Part shown: piece by piece, positions 1 to 9,024 of the stretch
Numbering within the stretch: position 1 is the stretch's first letter
How the letters are laid out: each line of letters opens with the position of its first letter
DNA from: Agromyces lapidis
GTDB lineage: Bacteria > Actinomycetota > Actinomycetes > Actinomycetales > Microbacteriaceae
Assembly: GCF_009749405.1 (NCBI RefSeq)
Contig: NZ_WBIQ01000002.1
Coordinates: forward strand, 124,001-188,000
Direction of reading: 5' to 3'
Length of the DNA stretch: 64,000 nt
Position numbers and translations under genes: made by a program
The notes under the pieces: generated by a model
What the model was told of the DNA's origin: nothing
What the model saw: only the letters and a program-made list of their open reading frames with translations
Databases searched by the model: none

Positions 1-754
1 ATGACTGCGAGCGATTGTCGCCGATCTTGGCACGCTGTTTGTAGATGGAGTGGCTCGGGTCGAGGAGATCCATGAGGTCGACCAGCCGATTCTGGACATC
101 GGCGAGGCGAGATCGTCCGGCGTCACCAATGCCGTTCGTGATCGGTTCCAACAACGCGTCGAACCAAGCGCGAAAGTCATTGTCGCGGCGGAATCGAGCC
201 ACGAACGTCGCGTACCGCATCACCGACGGGAATCTGCGCTCGCCGACCACCTCCCACCTGAACATCAGCTCTCCAATGGCGTGCTGTTCTCCTGCGAAGA
301 GCATGAGCTCTTTGCCGTAGGCGTCGGTCTTCAACGCATCGCTCACCTCCCTGATCACGCTTGTAATACTCGTGGCATCGGCTTTGGAACCATTGGACGA
401 GCCGATGAGCTCGAGCGACTCCTTGAACAGCGCCGCCTGTCGTGTTGCCTCTGCCCACCCGAAGTACTGCGCGAACAGGAAGCACGTGTACTCGGTGGCG
501 TTGGCGCGCCAGCGGTCTTCCGGCCCGCTCCCGTAGGTTTCGAGGAACCCCTGCTTGAGGATGTTGTAGATCCGGCTCTGCAGGTCTGAGGCCGCGTAGA
601 GGAGGGGTTCTATCGACTGCTGCATGACGTCGCGCTGGCGCGCCTGAGCGGCAGCGTGCTGCTCCGATCGCTTTGCCCTGCCTGCCGCAATCACCGAAAT
701 GATCGCTGCCGCAAAACCAAGCAGAGGGGCGATCCAGAGCACGACTTGATCCAT
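1..754 (-). CDS. hypothetical membrane-anchored protein, 3' end outside the window
   Basis: An open frame runs from an ATG at 754 leftwards to base 1 without a stop, giving at least 251 residues. Residues about 4-24 form one hydrophobic helix (starting VVLWIAPLLGFAAA), followed by a short basic segment (RAKRSEQ) and then a long, mostly helical soluble part with several Trp and Phe. This resembles single-helix-anchored cytosolic proteins of unknown function. I do not recognise the family. It is transcribed away from the EamA gene. The codon use is coherent over the whole frame while the overlapping plus-strand frames read as shadows, so the gene is probably real although its C-terminus cannot be seen. 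Confidence 0.7.
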   Translation of the reverse strand, partial: MDQVVLWIAPLLGFAAAIISVIAAGRAKRSEQHAAAQARQRDVMQQSIEPLLYAASDLQSRIYNILKQGFLETYGSGPEDRWRANATEYTCFLFAQYFGWAEATRQAALFKESLELIGSSNGSKADATSITSVIREVSDALKTDAYGKELMLFAGEQHAIGELMFRWEVVGERRFPSVMRYATFVARFRRDNDFRAWFDALLEPITNGIGDAGRSRLADVQNRLVDLMDLLDPSHSIYKQRAKIGDNRSQS

Positions 755-961
755 GATCGGATGCTAGACATCGGCGAGGCATCGCCCGAGTTGGCGCGCC
801 GAACGGCTGACGGGCGGCAGGTCGGGCAACGGCGTCGACCGTGCCGCCTCACTAGCTACGAAGCGTGCGCCACCCTTATGACTGGTGAGCATGGCGGGAT
901 CTCTCGACTTGTTGACCGATGCGGACTGCTGGATTCACTGCCTCAGCGCCACAATGATCGA

Positions 962-1882
962 GTGACTCGCCGCGGACTGCTCCTCTTCATCGCGCTCGGA
1001 ATCGCGTGGGGCATCCCATATCTCTTCATCAAGGTCGCCGTGTCGGAGCTCGACCCGGGCATGGTGGTGCTCGCCCGCTCGGGGCTCGCGGCGATCCTGC
1101 TGCTGCCGCTCGCGCTGTTCCGGCACGAGGTCGGCCCGGTGCTCCGCCGCTGGAAGCCGATGCTCGCGTACACCCTCGTCGAAATCGTGCTGCCCTGGTA
1201 CTTCTTGAGCTCGGCCGAGCAGACGCTGCCGAGCTCGACCGCCGGGCTGCTGCTCGCCGCGGTGCCGCTCGCGGGCGTCGCCATCGCGTTCCTCATGGGG
1301 CGCCCCGAGCGCCTCTCGGGCACGAACTGGATCGGCATCGCGCTCGGCATGCTCGGCGTCGCCGCCCTCGTCGGCTTGGATGTCGCGGGCTCCGACCTGT
1401 TCGCCGTCGCCCAGATGGCCGTGGTCGTCGTCGGCTACGCGCTCGGCCCGGCGATCCTCGCGCGCTGGATGCCAGACCTGCCGGGCATCGGCATCGTGGC
1501 AGTCTCGCTCGCGGGCGCCGCCGTCGCGTATGTGCCGTTCGTGCTGCTCACCGGCGGCGTGCCGACCGCTTGGCCGTCGCCGCCCGTCATCGTCTCGGTG
1601 ATCGTGCTCGCGGTGATCTGCAGCGCGCTCGCGTTCCTGCTCATGGTCGGCCTCATCGCCGAGATCGGCCCGGTGAAGGCGACCACGATCACGTACGTGA
1701 ACCCGGCCGTCGCGATCATCGCCGGCGTGGTGGTGCTGGGGGAGCGGGTGACCGTGTGGACGGTCGTGGGGTTCGTGCTGGTGCTGGCCGGGTCGTATCT
1801 GGTGACGAAGAAGCACTCCGGCGAGACCGGCTCTGTCGGAGCTCAGCGCCAAGGGCAGGCTTCAGCTCCGCTGGTGGAGTAG
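962..1882 (+). CDS. EamA/DMT-family transporter
   Basis: A 306-residue membrane protein with about ten hydrophobic helices arranged as two EamA repeats, typical of the drug/metabolite transporter superfamily. The first helix carries IALGIAWGIPYLFIK and the second repeat ends with a conserved tail containing NPAVAIIAGVVVLGE. It probably exports a small metabolite or drug across the cytoplasmic membrane; the substrate cannot be inferred. The frame is open upstream to 656, but I chose the GTG at 962 because the first helix follows at once and a -10-like CACAAT lies at 950-955, six bases before it, as for other leaderless starts in this window. An in-frame ATG at 878 is the alternative. Confidence 0.9.
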   Translation: MTRRGLLLFIALGIAWGIPYLFIKVAVSELDPGMVVLARSGLAAILLLPLALFRHEVGPVLRRWKPMLAYTLVEIVLPWYFLSSAEQTLPSSTAGLLLAAVPLAGVAIAFLMGRPERLSGTNWIGIALGMLGVAALVGLDVAGSDLFAVAQMAVVVVGYALGPAILARWMPDLPGIGIVAVSLAGAAVAYVPFVLLTGGVPTAWPSPPVIVSVIVLAVICSALAFLLMVGLIAEIGPVKATTITYVNPAVAIIAGVVVLGERVTVWTVVGFVLVLAGSYLVTKKHSGETGSVGAQRQGQASAPLVE

Positions 1883-2035
1883 GCCGGTATCACCGGCTCT
1901 ATGGGCATCGTGGATGTTGTACGGATGCCACGTGATTCGTCTGGCACCAGAACGGGGGTGCGTCGGCGCTGCCTCAAGCCATGTCCGAGGTTCTAGTGTC
2001 CTCTTGAGACCTTCCGATGCCGACTGAGGAGCCCC

Positions 2036-2722
2036 GTGGTCGAAACCCTGCGCACTGGGCGATGGATTGTCGCCGTCGTCGTGGTCACATCGATTCTCCT
2101 TCTCACGGGTTGCGGCTACGGGAGCAGCAGTAGTGCCTCGTACCAAGCGCCTGATTGCGACGGAGTCCTCGCGAGCGCGCTGCAGGGCGTGCGTGCCGAC
2201 GATACCTCTGGCGATACTGACTCGAAATTCCAATGGCTGACGGAGAACTGCTCGCAGGAGTTCGAAATCCTCGTCGACTACACCTCGGCACGGGCTTCGG
2301 CACAAGGGCAGTTCGGACCCGATGCCTGCGACGAGCTCAGCCAATACCTCGTGCCGGAAGCCATCGATCTGTTGCGCGCCGACGGACTATGCACGAGTGG
2401 AACCGGCGCGGTCGCTGCACCGGCGCCCGCCGAACAGCCCGGCGGCGGAGTTGCGTGGAATGAGGCGGCCGGCTTGGCGGGAACCGAGCAACGAGTCTGC
2501 GGACCGCTCGCCGGCGACGGCTACTCCGAAGACGACGTTTTCCTCAATCTTGGGCTCGACTATCCGGATCCCGGGCGCTTCCAGATCGTCGTGTGGGACG
2601 TCGGCGGTCTAGAACCTATCGCGTACGGTTCGACGCTCTGCACGTCGGGTGTCATCACCTTGTACAACGGTGTTGCGCAGATCGAACTGGAGGACCCGGG
2701 CCTCATCGCGATCTACGAGTAG
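2036..2722 (+). CDS. hypothetical lipoprotein
   Basis: A 228-residue exported lipoprotein. The N-terminus has basic residues, a hydrophobic stretch and the lipobox LLTGC (Cys at about residue 26), followed by a Ser-rich linker. The mature part contains several Cys and acidic residues but no domain I recognise. The start is the GTG at 2036, preceded by GAGGAG at about 2027-2032. It stands alone between an EamA transporter and a DUF429 gene, with no obvious operon partner, so a role in the cell envelope is all that can be said. Confidence 0.75.
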   Translation: MVETLRTGRWIVAVVVVTSILLLTGCGYGSSSSASYQAPDCDGVLASALQGVRADDTSGDTDSKFQWLTENCSQEFEILVDYTSARASAQGQFGPDACDELSQYLVPEAIDLLRADGLCTSGTGAVAAPAPAEQPGGGVAWNEAAGLAGTEQRVCGPLAGDGYSEDDVFLNLGLDYPDPGRFQIVVWDVGGLEPIAYGSTLCTSGVITLYNGVAQIELEDPGLIAIYE

Positions 2723-2829
2723 ACGCGCAGCGTTCAGCCTTGAGGCCGGCGAACCACAGGTTTCGAAGGGATGTGTTGGCGCAAGCCGGTTCAGGAAGGT
2801 TCGGCTGGACCGGTCGCTACACTTCGAGC

Positions 2830-3573
2830 GTGCGCACCGCCGGAGTCGATCTCGCCGCAGACACCAAGAAGACCGCGATCGCGGTCATCCAGTGGGAGCG
2901 GGATCGGGCAATGGTCGAGCGGGTCGAGCTCGGAGCATCCGACGAGGTCATCGTGGAGATCGCGGCCACCGTCGACCGGATGGGAATCGACTGCGCGTTC
3001 GGGTGGCCCGATGACTTCGTGGAGTTCGTGAGCCGACATGCGCAGGGCGCCCGCGTCGATCTCTCGCGCGACCGCGGAATCGACTGGCGCCGGCGCCTCG
3101 CGTATCGCGAGACCGACCGCGAGGTGCTGCGCCGTACCGGGCGCGCTCCGTTGAGTGTGGCGACTGATCGGCTCGGCCTCACAGCCATGCATTGCGCGGC
3201 ACTCCTCGACGCGCTCGCCGACCGCATCGGACCGATCCGGCGCGGCGGCTCGGGCCGCGTAGTCGAGGTGTACCCGGCCGCCGCCCTGCGTCTGTGGGAG
3301 CTCAGCCGGCCGGGCTACAAAGCCGATGCCGACGTGCGAGCCGCGCTCGTCGTGAGCCTCGAGGAGCAGGCCCCGTGGCTCGACCTCGAATCGGTCAGGC
3401 GCCAGCTGATCGAGTCGGACGACGCGTTCGATGCGGTCATCGCGGCGCTGATCGCGCGGGCGCACGCGCTCGGCGAGACGCATCCGGTGCCGTCGACGGT
3501 TCGAGAGCGGGCGGATCGCGAAGGATGGATCGTGCTGCCAAGCGGCACGGTCGGAGCGCTCGCGGTTTCGTGA
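2830..3573 (+). CDS. DUF429 family protein
   Basis: A 247-residue protein matching the DUF429 family, which has an RNase H-like fold. It starts with a beta strand and Asp (AGVDLAADTKK), continues with an acidic segment around GIDCAFGWPDDF, and has an invariant-looking VVEVYPAAALRLW strand and a late Asp pair (ESDDAFDAVIAALIAR). No function has been established for the family that I know of. The open frame extends upstream to 2593, but the GTG at 2830 is preferred. It lies six bases after TACACT (2818-2823), and the family's N-terminal strand begins directly after it. Confidence 0.8.
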   Translation: MRTAGVDLAADTKKTAIAVIQWERDRAMVERVELGASDEVIVEIAATVDRMGIDCAFGWPDDFVEFVSRHAQGARVDLSRDRGIDWRRRLAYRETDREVLRRTGRAPLSVATDRLGLTAMHCAALLDALADRIGPIRRGGSGRVVEVYPAAALRLWELSRPGYKADADVRAALVVSLEEQAPWLDLESVRRQLIESDDAFDAVIAALIARAHALGETHPVPSTVRERADREGWIVLPSGTVGALAVS

Positions 3574-3600
3574 CGGGGTGCGGTCTGATGCCGACCCAAG

Positions 3601-3783
3601 TCAGTCGCCGTCGGCGGCGTCGCCGAGATCGCCGGCCTCGGCGGCCGACGGTTCCCACCTTTCGATGACCGAGGCAGTCGTGCTGTCGAGCGAATCCCCG
3701 GCGCGCAGGCTTGCCGCCTCGAGCGCCCGCTGAATCGCGAGATCGGCCTCAGATCCCGGGTCGACGTGGTGATCGACTGACAT
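3601..3783 (-). CDS. small hypothetical protein (60 aa)
   Basis: A short gene on the minus strand encoding 60 residues, acidic and Ala/Asp-rich (pI clearly low), starting MSVDHHVDPGSEADLAIQRA. A very good ribosome binding site (AGGAGG, spaced four bases) precedes the ATG at 3783, which argues that it is translated. It is convergent with the DUF429 gene and divergent from the flavoenzyme gene. No family is recognised. Confidence 0.6.
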   Translation of the reverse strand: MSVDHHVDPGSEADLAIQRALEAASLRAGDSLDSTTASVIERWEPSAAEAGDLGDAADGD

Positions 3784-3908
3784 GGTTCCTCCTGCGGCCA
3801 CGGTAGCCCTCGATCGGTGACCCGACTTACCCTTCGTCGAAGAGCCCGCTCTTGACGCCGGCGCCCGACCGCGGCATCCTCGGGCCCGAGGCAGGCGGGG
3901 GATTTCGC

Positions 3909-5207
3909 ATGAAAACGCTCGAACCAGGTGACGACGGCTACGACGACGCGCGGCGCGTCTGGAACGCGATGATCGACCGCCGACCCCGGTACATCGTCGC
4001 CTGCTCGAGTGCCGTGGAAGTCGCCGAGGCGATCCGCTTCGCGCGGGCGAACGACCTCGAGATCGGCGTGCGCTGCGGCGGCCACAGCATCGTCGGGCAC
4101 GCCGTGCCCGACGGCGGGCTGATGATCGACCTGCGCCCGATGGGTTCGGTCGAGGTGGATGCCTCGGCTCGCCGAGCCCGCGTGCAAGGCGGTGCGCTGC
4201 TCGGGGCTCTCGACCGCGCGGCGCAGGCCCACGGCCTCGCGACGACCGCGGGCAACGTGTCACACACCGGCATCGGCGGGCTTGCGCTCGGCGGTGGCAT
4301 GGGCTGGCTCGCCCGTCAGCACGGACTCACCTGCGACAACGTCGTCTCGTTCGAGGTCGTGACCGCCGACAGTGAGATCCTGCGGGTCGACCGCGACCAT
4401 CACCCCGACCTGTTCTGGGCGCTGCGCGGTGGCGGCGGCAACTTCGGCGTCGTGACCGAGTTCGAGCTGGTGCTGCACCCCGAGCCGGGCGACGTGCTCT
4501 CGGTCGAGTACCTCTACCCCGTAGCATCCGGCGCGGCGGCGATGCGTCGCTGGCGCGACGAGAGCACCCGAGCCGATCGGCGCGCGACCTACAACGCGAC
4601 CATCTCCGACGGCACGCTGTCGCTCGGGTTCGTCTGGGTCGGCGACCTGGTCGACGGCGAGGCCGCGGCATCCGCGCTCGCGACGAGTCTCGCCGAGGTC
4701 GACGCCGGCTTCGAACGCGTGATCGTGCCGATGACCTACCTCGAGCTGCAGACCCGCGAAGACGACGTCGAGGCGCATGAGTGGCGCCGGTACTGGAAGG
4801 GCCACTACTTCAGCGAGCTGACCGACGACGTCATCGACGCGGTGCTCGCGCGTGATGGTGCCGATCTGCCGAACGCTAGCTTGCAGGCGTACGGGGGAGC
4901 GATCGCCGATGTGGCTCAGGGGGAGACGGCGTTCTCGCGGCGGGATACGGCGTTCGAGTTCGTGTGTGCGTCGAAATGGATCGACTCCGCCGATGACGAG
5001 GCGCGCGTCGCGGGGGCGCGCCGGTACGCCGCAAGGATGGAGCCGTTCGCGAGTGGCGCGTACGTCAATGCGCTCTCGGATGAAGGCTCAGCAGGCGTGC
5101 GCCGCGCGTACGCCCCTACGCACCTTGCTCGGCTGGCTGCGGTGAAGGAACGCTACGACCCCACGAACGCGTTTCACCTGAATCAGAACATCGTGCCCTC
5201 GGTGTGA
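3909..5207 (+). CDS. FAD-dependent oxidoreductase, berberine-bridge/BBE type
   Basis: A 432-residue flavoenzyme of the PCMH-type FAD-binding family. Residues about 35-200 form the FAD domain: VRCGGHSIVGHAV carries the conserved GGH with the His that commonly binds FAD 8-alpha covalently, and GIGGLALGGGMGWL is the pyrophosphate-binding loop. ALRGGGGNFGVVTEFE follows. The C-terminus (RYDPTNAFHLNQNIVP) is the BBE motif. Such enzymes oxidise alcohols, sugars or alkaloid-like substrates, and some add a 6-S-cysteinyl bond. The substrate is unknown. The ATG at 3909 with an upstream GCGGGGGA is preferred to a TTG at 3852. No signal peptide is visible, so the enzyme is probably cytoplasmic. Confidence 0.9.
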   Translation: MKTLEPGDDGYDDARRVWNAMIDRRPRYIVACSSAVEVAEAIRFARANDLEIGVRCGGHSIVGHAVPDGGLMIDLRPMGSVEVDASARRARVQGGALLGALDRAAQAHGLATTAGNVSHTGIGGLALGGGMGWLARQHGLTCDNVVSFEVVTADSEILRVDRDHHPDLFWALRGGGGNFGVVTEFELVLHPEPGDVLSVEYLYPVASGAAAMRRWRDESTRADRRATYNATISDGTLSLGFVWVGDLVDGEAAASALATSLAEVDAGFERVIVPMTYLELQTREDDVEAHEWRRYWKGHYFSELTDDVIDAVLARDGADLPNASLQAYGGAIADVAQGETAFSRRDTAFEFVCASKWIDSADDEARVAGARRYAARMEPFASGAYVNALSDEGSAGVRRAYAPTHLARLAAVKERYDPTNAFHLNQNIVPSV

Positions 5208-5287
5208 CACGGCGCCGCGTGCTCTCGCTCCGAGACACCAAGCGGCCGCGATCAGCTGATGACTGTGTCTCGGTGTACGCTCCGACC

Positions 5288-5608
5288 GTGGCTGAACAAC
5301 GGGTGATACGCGAGCTGAAGGCGTTCGTCGATGAGCGTGATTGGGCGCAGTTCCACTCGCCAGAGAACCTCGCGAAGAGCATCAGCATCGAGGCGGCCGA
5401 GCTCCTTGAATGCTTCCAATGGGGGCCGGACCCCTCGGCCGAGCGTGTTACCGAAGAACTCGCCGACGTGCTGACGTACTGCCTGTTGCTCGCCGAAAAG
5501 CTCGACGTCGATGCCGACCAGATCGTGCTCAACAAGCTCGAGCAGACGCGGCGCAAGTACCCGGCCGACCAGTCCCGCGGGCGGAGCACGAAGTATGACC
5601 AGCTTTAG
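5288..5608 (+). CDS. MazG-like nucleotide pyrophosphohydrolase
   Basis: A 106-residue all-alpha NTP pyrophosphohydrolase of the MazG/RS21-C6 type. The metal-binding signature appears as SIEAAELLECFQW (ExxE pattern) followed by EELADVLTYCLLLAEKLDVD (ExxD). Such proteins hydrolyse (d)NTPs, often modified or dCTP-like ones, to the monophosphate. The GTG at 5288 is six bases after TACGCT (5276-5281), a leaderless arrangement; the frame is open upstream to 5204. Its 3' end overlaps the next gene by 14 bases, so the two products are probably translated together. The pairing with a GIY-YIG/DUF2075 ATPase suggests nucleotide control linked to nucleic-acid attack, perhaps defence. Confidence 0.85.
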   Translation: MAEQRVIRELKAFVDERDWAQFHSPENLAKSISIEAAELLECFQWGPDPSAERVTEELADVLTYCLLLAEKLDVDADQIVLNKLEQTRRKYPADQSRGRSTKYDQL

Positions 5609-7316
5609 GGTCGAACACTTCCCGTTCACCCGGCCCGCGATCAAGTCGTGGGCCGAGCCCGACGGCAGGCACGCGAACTGGCCGGTCGTGTACACGCTTA
5701 GCAGCAACCGCGAGATCTACGTCGGTGAAACTCTGAATGCGATCGGCCGGCTTCGCCAGCACATCGACTCCGACGCGAAGCAGCATCTCGAGGCCGCGCG
5801 CATCGTCATCGACGAAACGTTCAACAAGTCGGTGTGCCTCGACCTCGAGTCGTACCTGATCCGGCTGTTCGCGGGCGACGGCAAGTACACGGTCGTGAAC
5901 CGCAACGAGGGCATCACGAACGCCGACTACTTCGACCGAGTGCGATACCGGGCCACTTTCGACGAGATATTCGAGCAGCTTCGCGCCGCGGGTATGTTCA
6001 CTCGCGACATCCCCGATATCGAGAACAACGATCTGTTCAAGTTGTCGCCATTCAAGGCGCTGAACCCCGAGCAGGCTGTTGTGATGGAGGGGATTCTCGA
6101 GGGCCTGTTCGACGACATCGACACGGGCCGGCACGGCACGATCGTTGTGCAGGGCGACCCCGGCACGGGCAAGACGATCGTGGGCATCTTCCTCGTGAAG
6201 TTGCTCCGCGACATCGAGCACGCCGATCTCGATGACCGCACCGAGAATGACTCGCTCTTCTCCGACTTCTTCACCGCCGGCTACGTCGAGATGCTGAAGG
6301 ACTTCAAGATCGGCATCGTCGTTCCGCAGCAGTCACTGCGCAAATCAGTGCAGAAGGTCTTCGCGAAGACGCCGCAGCTCGAGAAGGGTATGGTGCTGAC
6401 GCCGTTCCAAGTCGGTGAGAGCGATGAGCAGTTCGATCTGCTCGTCGTCGATGAGGCGCACCGGCTCAACCAACGCGCGAACCAGCCATCGGGCGGGCTC
6501 AACAAGAAGTTCCGCGAGATCAACGAGAAGCTGTTCGGCATCGACGACCTCACGAAGACTCAGCTCGACTGGATCCGTGCCAAGAGCCGCCACCAGGTAC
6601 TGCTGCTCGATCAGGCGCAGACCGTGCGGCCGGCCGACCTGCCCGGCCGGGTCGTCGGCCCACTCGTGACGCAGGCCAAAGAACAGGGCCGCTTTTACCC
6701 GCTCGCCTCCCAGATGAGGGTTGCGGGCGGCGCCGACTACATCGACTTCATCAGGCGGATGCTTCGTGCCGAAGTCAGCGAACCACGCGAGTTCGCCGGC
6801 TACGACCTGCGAATCTTCGACGACCTCGGCGAGATGCATGCGGCGATCCGCGCGCGCGACGACGAGCACGGGCTCGCGCGGCTGGCGGCCGGCTTCGCCT
6901 GGGAGTGGAAGAGCAAGAAGGATGCCACAGCCTTCGACATCTCGATCGGTGGCGTCGAGCTGCGGTGGAACGGTACTCAGACCGACTGGGTCAACTCGCC
7001 GGGCGCCCTCGAAGAGGTCGGGTCGATCCACACCCTCCAGGGCTACGACCTGAACTACGCCGGCGTGATCATCGGCCCCGACCTGCGCCTCGACCCGGCG
7101 ACCGGCCACGTCGTCGCAGACCTCGACTCCTACTTCGACAAGAAGGGCAAGGAAGCGAACCCCAAGCTCGGGCTCACTTATGACGCCGATGACGTGCTGC
7201 AGTTCATCGTCAACATCTATGCGGTGTTGCTTACGCGGGGGATGAAGGGCACGTATGTGTACGTGTGTGATCCGGCGCTCAAGCGTTATCTGCGCGGTGT
7301 GCTGCCGATTGCGTGA
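5595..7316 (+). CDS. GIY-YIG nuclease fused to DUF2075 ATPase/helicase
   Basis: A 573-residue two-domain protein. Residues about 30-110 form a GIY-YIG-type nuclease: VVYTLSSNREIYVGE supplies the two Tyr strands, GRLRQH a basic residue, and LESYLIRLF the metal-binding Glu. The rest is a DUF2075 P-loop NTPase (Schlafen-like, helicase superfamily 1-related): Walker A GDPGTGKT at about 187-194, Walker B LLVVDEAHR, a second motif LLLDQAQ, and the late motif HTLQGYDLNYAGVIIGPDL. The ATG at 5595 lies inside the upstream MazG-like gene. The family is known to occur near mobile and defence genes. A nucleic-acid translocase with DNA or RNA cleavage is the natural reading, but the target is unknown. Confidence 0.85.
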   Translation: MTSFRVEHFPFTRPAIKSWAEPDGRHANWPVVYTLSSNREIYVGETLNAIGRLRQHIDSDAKQHLEAARIVIDETFNKSVCLDLESYLIRLFAGDGKYTVVNRNEGITNADYFDRVRYRATFDEIFEQLRAAGMFTRDIPDIENNDLFKLSPFKALNPEQAVVMEGILEGLFDDIDTGRHGTIVVQGDPGTGKTIVGIFLVKLLRDIEHADLDDRTENDSLFSDFFTAGYVEMLKDFKIGIVVPQQSLRKSVQKVFAKTPQLEKGMVLTPFQVGESDEQFDLLVVDEAHRLNQRANQPSGGLNKKFREINEKLFGIDDLTKTQLDWIRAKSRHQVLLLDQAQTVRPADLPGRVVGPLVTQAKEQGRFYPLASQMRVAGGADYIDFIRRMLRAEVSEPREFAGYDLRIFDDLGEMHAAIRARDDEHGLARLAAGFAWEWKSKKDATAFDISIGGVELRWNGTQTDWVNSPGALEEVGSIHTLQGYDLNYAGVIIGPDLRLDPATGHVVADLDSYFDKKGKEANPKLGLTYDADDVLQFIVNIYAVLLTRGMKGTYVYVCDPALKRYLRGVLPIA

Positions 7317-7722
7317 ACCCCGATGGGCCACCAGCTCTCGTGGTCAGTTGGGCCGTGTTGCTCAAGTGATGTCGGGTCCCGAGCGTGGTCGTGTACCCAC
7401 ACGACCTCGTCTTGACATTGGCCAATGTCGTCGCGACGGTCGGGACTGCTGATTGCCCTAGTTGGCAAAGCAGTGCGGCCATCGCGAATGTCTAGTTGCC
7501 GAGCTTCTCCTAATGCCGGTTAAGTCGATGCCAGAGCGTCTTCCATCCGGCCGTCGGGTCCTCACGAGTTGGAAAGAAGTCACAAGGAAATGTTTGCGAG
7601 TTCATCCGTGGTAAGACTCAGCAGCACGAATGCGCTCGCAATTCTGACCGACGAGTTCCTCGAAGGTGTCACACGTGTCAAGTGCTGCCTTCGCTCGAGA
7701 GCCCGCATCGCTCACTTCCGTT
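7317..7722. other. intergenic stretch with two inverted repeats
   Basis: About 400 bases without a supportable gene, between the DUF2075 gene and the 3' end of the methyltransferase gene. Two perfect inverted repeats lie at 7387-7406 (8-base arms GGTCGTGT/ACACGACC, four-base loop) and 7414-7429 (16-base palindrome GACATTGGCCAATGTC). They could end transcription of the upstream pair or be a protein site. From about 7450 rightwards the sequence is visibly less GC-rich than the chromosome around it. Confidence 0.5.
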
Positions 7723-8886
7723 CTAGCCGAAAGCGATCATCTTCTGGTGTGCAGTCTCTTCTGGCAGGTAGCCGAGCTGCGTCATGAGAGCACGAACGAC
7801 AGCCTTGCCGAGTTCGACCGGGACGGCGTTGCCGAGCTGTCGCTGTACGTCGGCACGACTACCCGAGATCTTGAAGTCATCGGGGAACGACATCAGCCGG
7901 AGCATCTCGTTGACGCGGAGCCGGCGAGCGCGAAGCGAGCCCGATTCCGTCCGAACATTCTCCCAGTGGAACGGCCCGACCCACGGCCCAGGTTGCGCCT
8001 GAAGGGTCGTTGAGGGACGGTTCGGGTCGAGGCGCAGAAGGAATGTCCAGTATCGGCTACGCCACTCAAAGTGGTTGCGGCCGCCGTAACGGTCTGTGTG
8101 CCACAAGTAGTTCTGGCCAGGGGGGATCTCGGCAGCCAGCTCGCCGTACGTGCCGTCAACAATCTCGTCATCCGAGGCGATGGCGAGGTGGGGGAGACCC
8201 TCAAACGCCTGGGCAGCAGTCACATGCGGAATCTTGGTCGGGTCGATTCTCCGATCCCGCTCTGTCCAGCCTGAGTGAGTCGGTTCGGGGAACTTGAACG
8301 CAACACCGTCCCGTCGACCAACGACGAAGACGCGCCGACGTAGCTGGGGCACTCCGTAGTCTGCGGCCAGAAGCACCTTCCACTGCGGGTTGTAGCCAAG
8401 ATCTCGAAGGCTGCTCAGCAGGCGATCAAACTGCGCGCGGTGGGTCTTGTACGTCAAGCCTTGGACGTTCTCGAGGATGAACGCCTCCGGCTGCGTCTCC
8501 CGCACAACGCGGACGTATTCGTCGAGTAGCGAAGCGTTTGGATCGCGGCTCTCACGCTTCTGCTCGAGCCAGAATCCTGACTTGCTGAACGGCGTGCAGG
8601 GCGGGCCGCCGATGACGAGAACCGGTTCCTTCGGCTTTAGGCCGGCCTTCTCGAGGATCTGCTCCGAGGAGATCACACGAATGTCTCCCTCAAGTGTCTT
8701 CGTCGAGTTGAAGTTGGACACGAGGGTCTCGAGGGCTGGGGCGTTGTAGTCAGTCGCGGCTGCGACGTGAAGGAGTCCGCTTCCTTTGTCGTTCGAGTCG
8801 AGCGCTGGAGCATCCGCGCGCTCGACCGCGAGGTCGAGACCGCCAGCCCCAGAGAACAAGCTCACTACCGGGAGCATCTCGCCCAT
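7723..8886 (-). CDS. DNA (cytosine-5-)-methyltransferase
   Basis: A 387-residue C5-cytosine DNA methyltransferase with the family motifs in order: motif I SLFSGAGGLDLA (9-20), motif IV VIGGPPCTPFSKS with catalytic Cys97, motif VI FILENVQGL, motif VIII QLRRRVFVVG, and motif X RQLGNAVPVELGKAVV near the C-terminus. It transfers a methyl group from S-adenosylmethionine to cytosine in a specific site. The frame is open to 8949, but the ATG at 8886 has a ribosome site (GAGGTGG) and sits just before motif I. It is divergent from an endonuclease gene, so it is very probably the protective half of a restriction-modification system. GC content is lower than in the flanking housekeeping genes, which fits horizontal transfer. 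Confidence 0.95.
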   Translation of the reverse strand: MGEMLPVVSLFSGAGGLDLAVERADAPALDSNDKGSGLLHVAAATDYNAPALETLVSNFNSTKTLEGDIRVISSEQILEKAGLKPKEPVLVIGGPPCTPFSKSGFWLEQKRESRDPNASLLDEYVRVVRETQPEAFILENVQGLTYKTHRAQFDRLLSSLRDLGYNPQWKVLLAADYGVPQLRRRVFVVGRRDGVAFKFPEPTHSGWTERDRRIDPTKIPHVTAAQAFEGLPHLAIASDDEIVDGTYGELAAEIPPGQNYLWHTDRYGGRNHFEWRSRYWTFLLRLDPNRPSTTLQAQPGPWVGPFHWENVRTESGSLRARRLRVNEMLRLMSFPDDFKISGSRADVQRQLGNAVPVELGKAVVRALMTQLGYLPEETAHQKMIAFG

Positions 8887-8937
8887 TTCCCACCTCAAAT
8901 GTCTCGAGGGCTGTCGCCGAGGCGAAGCCCTTGAACA

Positions 8938-8996
8938 AGTATCGACCATCAGAATCTCTCAGTAGCCGCCGACACTCGATGCCCAGCCTCGATACT
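8938..8996. promoter_or_regulatory. divergent promoter region with 8-bp inverted repeat at both -10 sites
   Basis: Between the divergent methyltransferase and endonuclease starts, AGTATCGA (8938-8945) and TCGATACT (8989-8996) form a perfect inverted repeat. Each copy contains GATACT, a plausible -10 hexamer for the gene it faces. On the plus strand CCGACA (8969-8974) lies 16 bases before GATACT (8991-8996). A shared regulator or the methyltransferase itself could use the repeat; that part is inference. Confidence 0.45.
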
Positions 8997-9024
8997 GTGG
9001 GGATTCGGCGAGGAAGGGAGCCCT

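Noticed and set aside
45..589. two overlapping plus-strand open frames at the left edge
   Set aside because: They are shadows of the minus-strand gene that runs off the window, which has the more coherent protein sequence and a membrane helix.
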